DNA of 42,224 nucleotides from an uncultured Bacteroidales bacterium (GTDB lineage Bacteria > Bacteroidota > Bacteroidia > Bacteroidales > UBA932). The stretch is from assembly GCA_947305645.1 (NCBI GenBank), contig CAMZEC010000015.1, positions 1-42,224 of the forward strand, written 5' to 3'. The number at the start of each line of letters is the position of its first letter. Within the stretch, counting starts at the first letter, position 1. Positions 15,925 to 25,589 of this stretch are shown here, piece after piece. Position numbers and translations under genes: made by a program. Below the pieces are notes generated by a model that worked only from the letters and a program-made list of their open reading frames with translations, was not told the DNA's origin and did not search any database.

Positions 15925-17433
15925 CTATAGATTGGCTATTACTTTGTCGAAGCTGGAATCCGGATGAAGGGAATGCTTTTGCAGATTGCAGTGGTAGGAA
16001 TATACAGTAGTTACCGACATATTAAGAATCTTGGCTATTTTCTGCCTTTTGAAAATCCCCATTTTTATTAGGGCCAGAATTCTCAGTTCGGTAGACATTT
16101 CCCCGTTTTCCGGTATGGCCAGGCGGTATTCCGGCTGCATGTGCATGTTTACTTTATCCACGAAGTCGGGGAAGATGCCCAGGAAGGTTGAATCCAGGGA
16201 AGAAAGCAGATCGTGGAATTCCCCGGCTGCGAACGAAGGCTTGCGTAGCATAGCCATAATTCCCGGCGTACCGTCTTGCTTTGCCGTACGCCTGAGGGAA
16301 GACCTGTATTCATCGACTTTGTTCAGGTAGTCGACGCATTTCTCCATATAGTTGGCGAGGAAACTGTCCTTGATGCGCGAGACTTCGCTTAGCTGCCGCC
16401 TGGAATTGCTCAGCCTGGAAGAGTAGCGGAGCAGAAGTACCAACGATATTACGGCAACCAGCAGCATCAGTGCAATGGCTACGCTCGTAGCGTAATATGC
16501 CCTCTTCTTCTCTTTCTGCTGCTCCAGAAGCACGTTCATGATTTCCAGCTCCGAACGTATTACGTCGTCGTAACGCGACTCAAAATGGGATGAATAAGCA
16601 TCCTTTAGAGTGATGCGCATGTATCTGTCTGCACGCGCAATGTCTCCGGTGCGGAACAGTATTCGGGCGAGCTCGTAGAGAGCGTTGTAAGCCTTGACGC
16701 CGAGCCTCATGTCGCATTCAGCCGAGGTCGCGAAATACTTGATGGCGTTGTCTGTATCACCAATATTCGCGTACTCCTTTGCCAGGAAGTAATTGAATTT
16801 GGCCGTGTCGTTGAGGCTCCTGAGTTCGCAATCCTGCAGCCTTTCTATGAATTTCTGTGCGTTTCCTCCTTCTCTCTGGATCTCGTTTTTATAGAAAGCG
16901 CATTCCACGCTGGTGCTGTCTGTCCGCCACCATTTGTCTATCAAGTCTTTTATGATTCCTTTATAATCCTGGTTCTCCGAAAGCAGTTTGCCATATATGT
17001 GATAACCTGCGAAGCAATAAGGACCTATTGCCTCCTTTTGCATATCGCAAGTGTCTATCTGCCTGAACACCTTGAGCGCCGTCTTCAGCGAGTCCATTTT
17101 GTACAGGATATTAGCATATGCGCATTCGCTTATACTATGCTGCCTGCAGTCGCTGCTGTAGCTCAGCATGTCTTGTACGCTCCGGTAGCAGGATTCTATG
17201 TCATGGTAGTTAAGGATACGTTCCAGTCGATAGGCTGCCTCCCATCTTGAGGAGTCGTCTTCGGCTTTCAGTAGCAGCAAACGAAGTGAATCCTGCTTTG
17301 CAGAATGGGCCAGATCGTAGTGGTCCTGAAGCTCTATGGCATGGTCCAAACTGTCGAAATACTCCTTTCCCGGATCAGAACACGAGCAAATACCGATAAT
17401 CCAAAATAATATGACAAAACAAGATTTTTTCAT
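15925..17433 (-). CDS. DUF6377-type membrane-spanning TPR regulator of the PUL
   Basis: The 502-residue protein starts with a hydrophobic signal ending ICSCSD. A TPR-like helical region (about residues 30-300) follows, then one transmembrane segment (SVAIALMLLVAVISLVLLL, about 320-340), and a cytoplasmic part that begins with a coiled-coil-like SSRLSNSRRQLSEVSRIKD and ends with a LuxR-like helix-turn-helix (LALIKMGIFKRQKIAKILNM, then SVTTVYSYHCNLQ). This is the layout of DUF6377-type regulators placed beside SusC/SusD genes in Bacteroidales. It is divergent from the SusC gene with a 174-bp spacer. Likely role: sensing glycan fragments in the periplasm and controlling the PUL directly at DNA. 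Confidence 0.82.
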   Translation of the reverse strand: MKKSCFVILFWIIGICSCSDPGKEYFDSLDHAIELQDHYDLAHSAKQDSLRLLLLKAEDDSSRWEAAYRLERILNYHDIESCYRSVQDMLSYSSDCRQHSISECAYANILYKMDSLKTALKVFRQIDTCDMQKEAIGPYCFAGYHIYGKLLSENQDYKGIIKDLIDKWWRTDSTSVECAFYKNEIQREGGNAQKFIERLQDCELRSLNDTAKFNYFLAKEYANIGDTDNAIKYFATSAECDMRLGVKAYNALYELARILFRTGDIARADRYMRITLKDAYSSHFESRYDDVIRSELEIMNVLLEQQKEKKRAYYATSVAIALMLLVAVISLVLLLRYSSRLSNSRRQLSEVSRIKDSFLANYMEKCVDYLNKVDEYRSSLRRTAKQDGTPGIMAMLRKPSFAAGEFHDLLSSLDSTFLGIFPDFVDKVNMHMQPEYRLAIPENGEMSTELRILALIKMGIFKRQKIAKILNMSVTTVYSYHCNLQKHSLHPDSSFDKVIANL

Positions 17434-17437
17434 GCCT

Positions 17438-17445
17438 CAAAAATA
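17438..17445 (-). promoter_or_regulatory. -7 promoter box for the DUF6377 regulator
   Basis: TATTTTTG on the minus strand ends 4 nt before the ATG at 17433, so transcription would start at or next to the start codon (leaderless). Confidence 0.5.
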
Positions 17446-17567
17446 GTGAAATTTTCTTGTTTTTCAATAGGTGTGATAAATACCTAACTTATTTAGTATT
17501 AAATGAAATAATAATTTAATAAGGCTTGTTTTATTTTAGGCTCTGCGACAAGGGTTGTTTTTTCTCG

Positions 17568-17575
17568 TAATTTTG
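17568..17575 (+). promoter_or_regulatory. -7 promoter box for the susC-like operon
   Basis: TAATTTTG, 32 nt before the ATG at 17608, with an AT-rich upstream region (17455-17540). No clear TTG lies at the -33 distance, which fits a promoter that needs an activator. Confidence 0.55.
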
Positions 17576-17607
17576 CGATAGACACTTGTAAAAAACAATA
17601 ACCTTTT

Positions 17608-20600
17608 ATGAAACCATTTCAACAGCGAGTCTTGTTGTTTATTCCTTTATTATTTTTAGGAATTTCTGCCTGGGGCCAGAAGGTTCAGGTTACGGGCAAG
17701 GTGACTGAAGCTGCCACCGGTGAACCTGTACCAGGAGCCGCCGTTATGGTGAAGCAGGGAACCGGAGGAGTAACCACCGACGTTGATGGCGTTTATTCCA
17801 TCATCGTTCCTGCAGATGCCACTCTGGTCTGTACGTGCATCGGATATCAAACCGTCGAGCAGGCTGTTGGCAAACGGTCTGTAGTAGACTTCAAGCTCGA
17901 TCTTGATACCCAGATGCTGGAAGAAACGGTGGTCGTGGGTTACGGTACGCTCAAGAAATCGCAGTTGGTCGGCAGTGTAGAGCAGATTTCCGGTGACGCG
18001 CTTGAGGGCCGTACTAATGCTAACGTCACCAGAACACTTCAGGGACAGGTCCCCGGCCTCAGTATCTTCGTTGCAGACGGTAAGCCTACTCACGGTGGCT
18101 CGGTTTACATCCGCGGCGGTGCTACCAGCTATGTTATGAAGAAGAACCTGAGTTCCAAGGATCTTACGGAGTATTCAATTGGACAAGGCGGCAGCGCCCT
18201 GGTGCTCATAGATGGAGTAGAGGGGGAACTGTCGTCCGTCAACCCTGAAGACATAGAGTCGGTATCAGTGCTCAAGGATGCTTCTTCTGCGGCTATTTAT
18301 GGTTCGCGCGCTGCGTATGGCGTGATCCTTATTTCTACGAAGAAATCCACTTCCGACCGCCTTACTGTTAACTACAGCGGTTCTTTCGCCATTAACCAAA
18401 GAACCGTAATGTGGGAAGACCATATTATATCCGACGGTCTTGAATTTACCCGCAATTTCTATGATTTCTGGCTGGGGAAGACAGAGACTCCCAAAGCAGC
18501 AGGCTCAGCACCGTCGAAAATGAATACCTACAACATTCCTTCCGACTATCTTGATCTGTTCGAGGCCAGGAGAGCCGAGGGTAACATGGACGTTTACGAC
18601 ATGTATGGCTCCGACTACCTGTATTTCGGTTCGGTCAATTATTTCGACCTGTTTTACAAGAAGTTGAATACCACTCATACACATTCGCTCAGCCTGAACG
18701 GATCTTCGGACAAAATTTCCTATTCCCTGTCTGGAAGATATTACTCCCAGGACGGTATATATAAAATTGGCCACGAAGACTACAACCAGTTCAACCTGCG
18801 TTCCAAGGTTGCCCTGAAAATCCGCAAATGGCTTACCGTTGACAATAATACTTATTTTTACAGGACAGGGTACATCCAGCCGATTTTCTCCAAAAACAAC
18901 GAGAAGGTAGGAAGCCAGGTTCAGCAGATAGCCGTCATAGGCCTCCCCGTCCTGCCTCCTGTCAACGAGGACGGTACTTATACCCTGGGAGGGGCCGCCT
19001 CCGGTTATGCGGCCTTCGTAGAAGGGAATTCAGCCCAGGAATCCATTACTACTTCCGTAACCACCACGACGGGAATCAACATTGAGGCAATTAAGGATGT
19101 GCTTTCGTTCCGCGGTGATTTGTCATACAAATTCACCCACAGGCAGGTCGAGCGCTACGTGGCACCGACGCCTCAGAGCAACTCCCCGGGCGTAATTACA
19201 TATTATGTCAGCGAGGCCGATTCTTATAAGCGTGAGTACAACTACATAACCAACCACCTGAGTGCCAACATCGTCGGTACCTTCACACCGAACCTCGGCC
19301 CTTCCCACAAATTGAACGTGGTCGCCGGATGGAACATGGAGGATCATAAGTACGACGTCGAGACAATACTCCGGCTTGGCATGATGTACCCGGGCCTTAC
19401 CAGCTTCGAAATGTTCGAGGGCTCGGAAATTGAAATCAAACAGTACGACAGCGACTGGAGCACCATAGGAACGTTCGCCAGGGCAAACTACACCTTGCTG
19501 GGCAGATACATCTTGGAAGGATCGATCCGCTATGACCTCAATTCCCGTTTCCCGAGCAACCAGAGGGGAGGTTGGTTCCCGTCGGCCTCTGCCGGATGGC
19601 GAGTCTCGGAGGAACCCTGGATGCAGGGCCTTAAGGGCATTGTAGATAACCTCAAGATTCGTGGGAACTGGGGCTCCCTTGGCAACGGTGCCATTTCCCC
19701 GTACTCCTTCCTTGAAACCATGGGCGTAGGCAAGAGCTCGGTAATATTCGACGACGGTTATGCCAACACCGCAGGCATGCCGTCCATTGTGCCGGACAGC
19801 CTTACCTGGGAGAAGATTACTACCTGGGACGTCGGCCTGGACCTGGATATATTAAAGAACCGGCTTTCGTTCTCCGGAGACTACTATGTGAAGCTAACCG
19901 ATGACATGTACTCCACGGGCCCCGAATTGCCCGCAGTACTCGGTGCATCTACACCCAAGGGCAATTACGGACAGCTTACTACCAAAGGATGGGAGCTTAC
20001 CCTCTCCTGGCGCGACAGCTTCAAGATTGCCGGCAAGGACCTGGTCTATTCCGTAAAGGGCAGCCTCTGGGACAACCGTACCTGGGTTACCAAATTCTAT
20101 AATGAGAGCCACAACATTTTCGGCTTCTACGAAGGCAAGGAAATAGGAGAGCTGTGGGGCTTCCGCACAGACGGGCTCTTCGTGTCGAACGAAGAGGCGG
20201 CGTCATGGTATCCAGACCGTTTCCATGACCTCCAGAATCCCGGAGGCCCGTATGCCGGAGACATGAAGTTCCTGGACATAGACGACAACAAAGAAATTAC
20301 CGCCGGGGCCGGAACCCTGGAAGATCACGGCGATCTGGATATAATCGGCAATATCATGCCCCGCTATCAGTATGGCGTGAACTTCGATACAAAGTGGAAC
20401 GGAATAGGCCTCAGCCTCTTCCTTCAGGGAATAGGTCACAGAGACTGGTATCCTTCAGAGGGCTCGTCCCTGTTCTGGGGCGGCTATGAAAGGGCCTACA
20501 ATTTTGCACTCATTGACCAGCAGACGAACAGGGCCATACTCGACAAGAGCACAGAAAACTGGGTCCTTGCAAATGCGGACGAAAAGCCTTACTGGCCCCG

Positions 20601-20949
20601 CAGGATGTACGGTCCCGCCATGGCCGGCAAGGGCCTTGGAACCATGAATTCCTACAATGACTACTTCCTCCAGAACGCCGCATATCTCAGACTTAAGAAT
20701 GTCACCCTGGATTATACATTCCCTGCAAAACTCACGGGAAAGCTGGGGATTGAGAAGCTGCGCATCTATTTCTCCGGCGAGAATCTCCTGACCTTCTCGC
20801 CTATTTACAAGCACACCTCCATGTTCGACCCCGAGGTCATAAGCAAGGGCGACTCCGACTTCGGTGGCGGCACTTCCACTACCATGGGCGACGGAGCCAG
20901 CTACCCTATGCTCAAGTCCTATACTTTCGGTATCAACCTCACTTTCTAA
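17608..20949 (+). CDS. SusC-like TonB-dependent outer-membrane transporter
   Basis: The 1113-residue protein opens with a signal peptide ending SAWGQ. A carboxypeptidase-regulatory-like domain (VTGKVTEAATGEPVPGAAV..., about residues 25-100) is followed by a TonB box (ETVVVGYGT) and a plug domain (LQGQVPGLSI, VLIDGVEGELSSVNPEDIESVSVLKDASS as separate short motifs). The rest is a 22-strand barrel ending in FGINLTF with terminal Phe. It imports oligosaccharides across the outer membrane with its SusD partner, powered by TonB-ExbBD. The SusD gene starts 5 nt after its stop, and the operon continues to 28543. Confidence 0.95.
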   Translation: MKPFQQRVLLFIPLLFLGISAWGQKVQVTGKVTEAATGEPVPGAAVMVKQGTGGVTTDVDGVYSIIVPADATLVCTCIGYQTVEQAVGKRSVVDFKLDLDTQMLEETVVVGYGTLKKSQLVGSVEQISGDALEGRTNANVTRTLQGQVPGLSIFVADGKPTHGGSVYIRGGATSYVMKKNLSSKDLTEYSIGQGGSALVLIDGVEGELSSVNPEDIESVSVLKDASSAAIYGSRAAYGVILISTKKSTSDRLTVNYSGSFAINQRTVMWEDHIISDGLEFTRNFYDFWLGKTETPKAAGSAPSKMNTYNIPSDYLDLFEARRAEGNMDVYDMYGSDYLYFGSVNYFDLFYKKLNTTHTHSLSLNGSSDKISYSLSGRYYSQDGIYKIGHEDYNQFNLRSKVALKIRKWLTVDNNTYFYRTGYIQPIFSKNNEKVGSQVQQIAVIGLPVLPPVNEDGTYTLGGAASGYAAFVEGNSAQESITTSVTTTTGINIEAIKDVLSFRGDLSYKFTHRQVERYVAPTPQSNSPGVITYYVSEADSYKREYNYITNHLSANIVGTFTPNLGPSHKLNVVAGWNMEDHKYDVETILRLGMMYPGLTSFEMFEGSEIEIKQYDSDWSTIGTFARANYTLLGRYILEGSIRYDLNSRFPSNQRGGWFPSASAGWRVSEEPWMQGLKGIVDNLKIRGNWGSLGNGAISPYSFLETMGVGKSSVIFDDGYANTAGMPSIVPDSLTWEKITTWDVGLDLDILKNRLSFSGDYYVKLTDDMYSTGPELPAVLGASTPKGNYGQLTTKGWELTLSWRDSFKIAGKDLVYSVKGSLWDNRTWVTKFYNESHNIFGFYEGKEIGELWGFRTDGLFVSNEEAASWYPDRFHDLQNPGGPYAGDMKFLDIDDNKEITAGAGTLEDHGDLDIIGNIMPRYQYGVNFDTKWNGIGLSLFLQGIGHRDWYPSEGSSLFWGGYERAYNFALIDQQTNRAILDKSTENWVLANADEKPYWPRRMYGPAMAGKGLGTMNSYNDYFLQNAAYLRLKNVTLDYTFPAKLTGKLGIEKLRIYFSGENLLTFSPIYKHTSMFDPEVISKGDSDFGGGTSTTMGDGASYPMLKSYTFGINLTF

Positions 20950-20953
20950 GGCC

Positions 20954-22786
20954 ATGAAAAAAGTAGTATTAATTATAGCTCTTCTCGCTGCATGTTCATG
21001 TTCCGATTTTCTTGAGAAGACCCCGGCCAACAAATTTGCGGCCGATACTTTCTTCAAAAGCGAGACGGACCTCAGGCTTTACGCCAACGGACTCATAGAT
21101 GCCGCCCTTCCCGGAGCTACGGATATGGCCCTGGGAGAGGACAGGTACACCGACCTTTGCATGACCAAGGCTTCCAAGGAGTTCTACTGGGGCAGTTATT
21201 CGGCCTCCAAGGCAGACAACTGGACCACAAGCACCTGGAGCTTCCCTCGCCGGGTGGCGTATATGCTGGAAAACATGCCGCGTTGCAAGGAGGATGTACC
21301 GGAAGAAATATACAACCATTACGAAGGCGTAGCACGTTTTTGGCGTGCATGGATTACGGTAAAGAGAATCAAGGTATTCGGCGACTGCTATTACATTGAC
21401 AAGGTTATTCAGCCCGGCGATTCTGTGCTCCTGTACTCTCCCCGTCAGGACAGGGAGTATATGTTCCACCGTATAACCGAAGATCTGATTTTCGCTTGCG
21501 AGAACTGCCTGAACGACGGTTTCGGCATCAACTCCGACGGCAGGGTATATGTAAACCGCTATGTCGCCCTTGCTTATGCGTCCCGTTTCTTCCTCTATGA
21601 AGGCACGTACCGCAAGTATCACAAGACCAACCCTTCGACCGGGAAACCTTGGACTGGGGAATACGAGAGCTCACAGGAGCTGCTCCTTCTGGCAGAAAAG
21701 TACGCAAAGGAGTTGGTGGACATGGGCGTCTTCTCCCTCGCACCGGACTACAGATCCCTGTTCGTACAGGACAAACTGAAGGTGTCCGATGCCAAGCTCA
21801 CCTGCGAGGTCATCTGGGGACGTAAATATTCGGAAGAATTGAGCGACAAGCACGGCGTCACCTACAAGTACTGCTCCACCACATCGTCGCTCCTGTACTC
21901 TCCGACCAAGGATTACGTAAGGATGTTCCTCAAGACCGACGGCACCCCGGCGGAAGAGGCGGTAAGCGTCACCAAGGAATTCGACGGCAGGGATAAGCGT
22001 CTCTCGGACAGCGTGCTGTCGCCTGGCAGGACTATGAAAAAGAGCGACGGTTCGCAGCCTGAGATGCTGCCCAACTGGACCTGGACCTGCGGCGGATACG
22101 AATGGATCAAGTGGGTCCAGCTCGAGGACGTGCCGATGAGCGGCGACAACAAGTCCTACAACTCTGTGCCTATAATCAGGTACGCAGAAGTGCTGCTGAA
22201 TTACGCCGAGGCCGCAGAGGAGCTGGGACATATGGACCAGGCCCTTTGGGATAAGACCATAGGCGCCTTGCGCAGAAGGGCCGGAGTCAAGAGCATCTAT
22301 CCGGGAGAGGCCGGATACGTTGCCGACAAATGGCTCCGCAACTACTACACCAAGGATGTCAAGCACCCCGTCAGCCTGTCGGATAACATGCTGGAAATCA
22401 GACGCGAAAGGGTAACGGAACTGATGCTTGAGGGCCAGAGCCGCTATGACGACCTCATGCGCTGGTGCATGGGCGACCTGATAGAACGCCGCTATGAGCA
22501 TAAGGGCTGGCGCGGCATCTACATCACCCAGGAAGAGGCCACTCAGGGCTTTGTCTGGGGCGGCACGACTTACACCGTGTCCAAGACTAAAAAGAGCAGC
22601 GAGACCAACTACAAGATAACTGGCTACGCAGATGGCGCCTGGAGCCTTTCCGAAGGCAACTATGGCTATCTTATTTACAATTACGCACTGGTTTGGGATG
22701 ACACCATGTACACTCATCCTATTCCTCAGAGCGCCCTTAACGTTAATCCTGCCCTTGGACAGAACGAGGGCTGGCAGTGGTATTAA
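20954..22786 (+). CDS. SusD-like surface glycan-binding lipoprotein
   Basis: The 610-residue RagB/SusD-family protein has a lipoprotein signal (LIIALLAACSCSDFLEK) with an acidic residue after the Cys region that fits surface export. The usual N-terminal FLEKTPANKF and TFFKSETDLRLYANG segments and the C-terminal RRERVTELMLEGQSRYDDLMRW block are clear. It forms the lid of the SusC barrel. It is slightly long for the family. I use the ATG at 20954; an ATG 30 codons upstream lies inside susC. Confidence 0.95.
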   Translation: MKKVVLIIALLAACSCSDFLEKTPANKFAADTFFKSETDLRLYANGLIDAALPGATDMALGEDRYTDLCMTKASKEFYWGSYSASKADNWTTSTWSFPRRVAYMLENMPRCKEDVPEEIYNHYEGVARFWRAWITVKRIKVFGDCYYIDKVIQPGDSVLLYSPRQDREYMFHRITEDLIFACENCLNDGFGINSDGRVYVNRYVALAYASRFFLYEGTYRKYHKTNPSTGKPWTGEYESSQELLLLAEKYAKELVDMGVFSLAPDYRSLFVQDKLKVSDAKLTCEVIWGRKYSEELSDKHGVTYKYCSTTSSLLYSPTKDYVRMFLKTDGTPAEEAVSVTKEFDGRDKRLSDSVLSPGRTMKKSDGSQPEMLPNWTWTCGGYEWIKWVQLEDVPMSGDNKSYNSVPIIRYAEVLLNYAEAAEELGHMDQALWDKTIGALRRRAGVKSIYPGEAGYVADKWLRNYYTKDVKHPVSLSDNMLEIRRERVTELMLEGQSRYDDLMRWCMGDLIERRYEHKGWRGIYITQEEATQGFVWGGTTYTVSKTKKSSETNYKITGYADGAWSLSEGNYGYLIYNYALVWDDTMYTHPIPQSALNVNPALGQNEGWQWY

Positions 22787-22806
22787 AATACATAATTAAT
22801 AATCCT

Positions 22807-24408
22807 ATGAATATCAAGTATTTATTTACATTGGCCGCAGTCGGAGCCATGCTCGTGGCCTGCGAGGAGAAACCCCAGCCCAAACCGGAGGACCCGTATA
22901 TCGAGGTGTCCCAGGACAAGATTTCCGCAACTTGGGAAGAGACGGTGAACGAAATCAATGTCCATTCTAATTGCAAATGGAACATTTCCAAGACCGATGC
23001 GGACGGAGTTGCCGTGGATTGGGTAAAATGCAATGTTACATCAGGATCCGGAGACATGGCTCTTCAGATCAAAGTCAGCAAAAACGACTTCGATGTTGAG
23101 CGTACGGCAACCGTAACCCTTTTCAGCGAGGGTGTGAAGGCTTTCATAGACATTACCCAGGGCGCCAATCCCAACGCCAGCAAGCCCAAGTTCCTGGAAC
23201 TTGCCTTCGAATTTGCAGCCGGCGGCCTGGACAGCTGGCCGACCACCAAAGAGTTTGACTGGTCATCCCTCAAAAACTGCGATTCGGGATGTGCCACCGA
23301 CAACGGGGGGACGGCTACTGAAAACTCCCACAGAAGGGCCCAGGTAACGTATACCCTGGAAGGAACCGGCTATGACTTTACGCTCGCCGATCCCAATGGC
23401 GCAGAGAAGCACAATATCTATCTCGACCCTGCCAAGGGCGTGTATCTTGGAACCCTGCGCTTCTTCGGTATTCCTGCAATAGCAGGCAAGAAAATTGTCA
23501 AGGTGGAGATGATGAACAGTGCCAGCAACAAGAATCCCGAGACATTTACCCGTCTGGTAGGTGTGGCTAAATGGGTTTTCCATAAGGATGTTCCTGTGGA
23601 GCAGTTCCAGTATGTAGATGGTGGCGAACCGCAGAACCAGGCTGCGACCGACGGAGTAGTATATACTTATGAGCTTTCCGGAACGGCCCCCAATACCGTT
23701 TATTGGATTAACGCAACCATTAATGCCAGCATCATCAGGTCGCTCAAGTTGTATTATGCAGATGCCGACGGCTCAGAGGAGCCCCTTGGCGCGGAGCCGG
23801 CAGACCCCAAACCGGCAGATCCTGATCCCGGTACCGATCCCGACCCCGGAACTGAGCCCGGAACCGACCCTGCAACGGACCCTAATGCCGTCAATCTCAG
23901 CTTCCCCTTCACCGGAGAGCCTTTCGAAGGATGGCCTACAGCTGCCAAGTATACTCATGTGGAAGGTGGAATAGAGTGCAAATATCCTCTGGACGGCAAA
24001 GACTATATCTTTGTTCCTGCCGATTGCGGTACCGCATCTGCCGGACAGGCCTTCTGGCAGCCTCCTGTGGAAGGCGCCGCAGGGTACTTTGCTTTAAACG
24101 CCCAGTATCGCTATCTCGGACTCCCGACCCTTGAGGGTTATGCTCTTGCAAAGGTGGTCTGCCATAACGTTAAGCTCACAACTACTGTTCCGAAGGTAGG
24201 TATTACCACTCTGATCAACGAAACAGCCGCCCACCCTGCAGAAAGCGCGTATGTGACCGGAGGTCAGCTGCAGACCTGGAATCCTGACGGAGGTGAGACT
24301 TATACCTATATCCTCAGCGGCACCGCGGCTAATACCCGTTACTACATTTACGCATACGCCAAGGGCGCCATTGCCCTCCTCGAACTTACATATCTTCCTG
24401 TCAAGTAG
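22807..24408 (+). CDS. BACON-domain surface glycan-binding-like lipoprotein with duplicated C-terminal module
   Basis: The 533-residue lipoprotein (GAMLVACEEKPQPK, an acidic run after Cys typical of surface lipoproteins) has one BACON domain at about residues 30-120. Two related modules of about 150 residues follow, sharing the pattern F.F......WPT, then YxLxGxxYxF, LGxPxxxGxxLxKV, and YTYxLSGTAxNTxYxI followed by xLxLxY. They are separated by a Pro/Asp/Gly/Thr spacer (about 340-365, repeats of DPDPGTDP type). In this position, directly after SusD, such proteins bind the target glycan at the cell surface (SusE/SGBP role). I do not recognise the module as a named binding family. Confidence 0.82.
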   Translation: MNIKYLFTLAAVGAMLVACEEKPQPKPEDPYIEVSQDKISATWEETVNEINVHSNCKWNISKTDADGVAVDWVKCNVTSGSGDMALQIKVSKNDFDVERTATVTLFSEGVKAFIDITQGANPNASKPKFLELAFEFAAGGLDSWPTTKEFDWSSLKNCDSGCATDNGGTATENSHRRAQVTYTLEGTGYDFTLADPNGAEKHNIYLDPAKGVYLGTLRFFGIPAIAGKKIVKVEMMNSASNKNPETFTRLVGVAKWVFHKDVPVEQFQYVDGGEPQNQAATDGVVYTYELSGTAPNTVYWINATINASIIRSLKLYYADADGSEEPLGAEPADPKPADPDPGTDPDPGTEPGTDPATDPNAVNLSFPFTGEPFEGWPTAAKYTHVEGGIECKYPLDGKDYIFVPADCGTASAGQAFWQPPVEGAAGYFALNAQYRYLGLPTLEGYALAKVVCHNVKLTTTVPKVGITTLINETAAHPAESAYVTGGQLQTWNPDGGETYTYILSGTAANTRYYIYAYAKGAIALLELTYLPVK

Positions 24409-24410
24409 AA

Positions 24411-25589
24411 ATGCGTCCGGGACGATTTAAATGGCTCTTTCTTCTGGCGGGTGCCTTAGCCGGCTCCTGCCAGGAGAAACCGCCTGTGCAAGAAACAATC
24501 TCCGTGAGTCCGGATACCATTCAAGCGGTCTCTGCCCTCGGGAGCTATGAAGTGCAGGTGAGCTCCAATGCCGCATGGGAGGTTTCCGTGGAAGGAGACC
24601 CCTCCTGGCTCACACTCACCCGTACTTCCGGCCATGAGAATGCCAAGGTGGGCATAAGGGTCAGCGAGAATAAGTACAAAGATGCCAGAGATGCCGGAAT
24701 TGTATTCAAAACGGCAGGCGGAGCAAGCGCTGCCGTCGCCCTTCATCAAGAGGGTAACGCCGGTGGCGATGATGCCCCGGACGGGAGGGTGTTCCGGATA
24801 GGTACATACAACCTCAGGATGAGCGGGCTGGACAAAGAAGCCGCTTACGTATGGGATGTGAGGAAAGAGAGGCTTAAGCAGTCGATAACTGAGTGCGCTT
24901 TCGACATCCTCGGTATTCAGGAGGTGAGTACGACCACACAGGCATGGCTGGACAAGGAGCTGGCGTCACAATACACATTCAAGTATTTCAGCCCCTACAA
25001 CCAGTATGGGAAGGGCGACCGGGCCCAGGGCATAGGCTACCGGAAGGATGCTTTTACCTTGTCCGACTGGCATTACTTCTGGGCGTCCGCTGAACCGGAT
25101 GTCATGAGTGAAAACGACACCGGCAGCCAGGGTACATACAGCAGGGGAGGATGCTGCTGCGTGCTTACACACAAAGGGACCGGGATTAAAATTTTCTTCA
25201 TGAACAACCACGGCTGCCTTAACAGCGCCCCCAATATGGCCGGAGCCCCCGTCTATATAGAACAGGAGAAACGCTACAATCCCGAGGGCCTTCCTTCTTT
25301 CTTCGTTGGCGATATGAACGCCCGCGAGTCTTCCGAAGAAGGCTCAGTATACATGACCTACACTTCGTGGTGGAAAGATGCGTACATGGCATTGGATGCT
25401 TCCAGGAAGAGCGGTTGTTCAGGTACTTTCAACGGCTATTCCAGCCCCTCCGGGAAGTACCGTATAGATTACATATTCTTCCGTGGCACCGGCGTGACAC
25501 CGGTTCAGTATCGATGCGACAACAAGCTGTACGACGGATTGTACGCGTCCGACCATTTCCCCGTATGGGTAGAATTTGCAATAAAATGA
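24411..25589 (+). CDS. BACON-EEP lipoprotein (phosphodiesterase/phosphatase fold)
   Basis: The 392-residue lipoprotein (ALAGSCQEKPP) has one BACON domain at about 28-115 and an endonuclease/exonuclease/phosphatase (EEP) domain from about 128. All EEP catalytic landmarks are present: Asn in GTYNLRM, metal-binding Glu in GIQEV, an Asn-Asn-His-Gly catalytic His, the GDMNA Asp/Asn pair, IDYIFFRG, and the terminal ASDHFPV Asp-His. So it should be a Mg-dependent hydrolase of phosphate mono- or diesters. It starts 2 nt after the preceding stop and overlaps the next start (ATGA). A closely related EEP domain ends the next protein. In a PUL, a surface or periplasmic EEP enzyme suggests the glycan carries phosphate. 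Nuclease activity cannot be excluded. Confidence 0.85.
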   Translation: MRPGRFKWLFLLAGALAGSCQEKPPVQETISVSPDTIQAVSALGSYEVQVSSNAAWEVSVEGDPSWLTLTRTSGHENAKVGIRVSENKYKDARDAGIVFKTAGGASAAVALHQEGNAGGDDAPDGRVFRIGTYNLRMSGLDKEAAYVWDVRKERLKQSITECAFDILGIQEVSTTTQAWLDKELASQYTFKYFSPYNQYGKGDRAQGIGYRKDAFTLSDWHYFWASAEPDVMSENDTGSQGTYSRGGCCCVLTHKGTGIKIFFMNNHGCLNSAPNMAGAPVYIEQEKRYNPEGLPSFFVGDMNARESSEEGSVYMTYTSWWKDAYMALDASRKSGCSGTFNGYSSPSGKYRIDYIFFRGTGVTPVQYRCDNKLYDGLYASDHFPVWVEFAIK

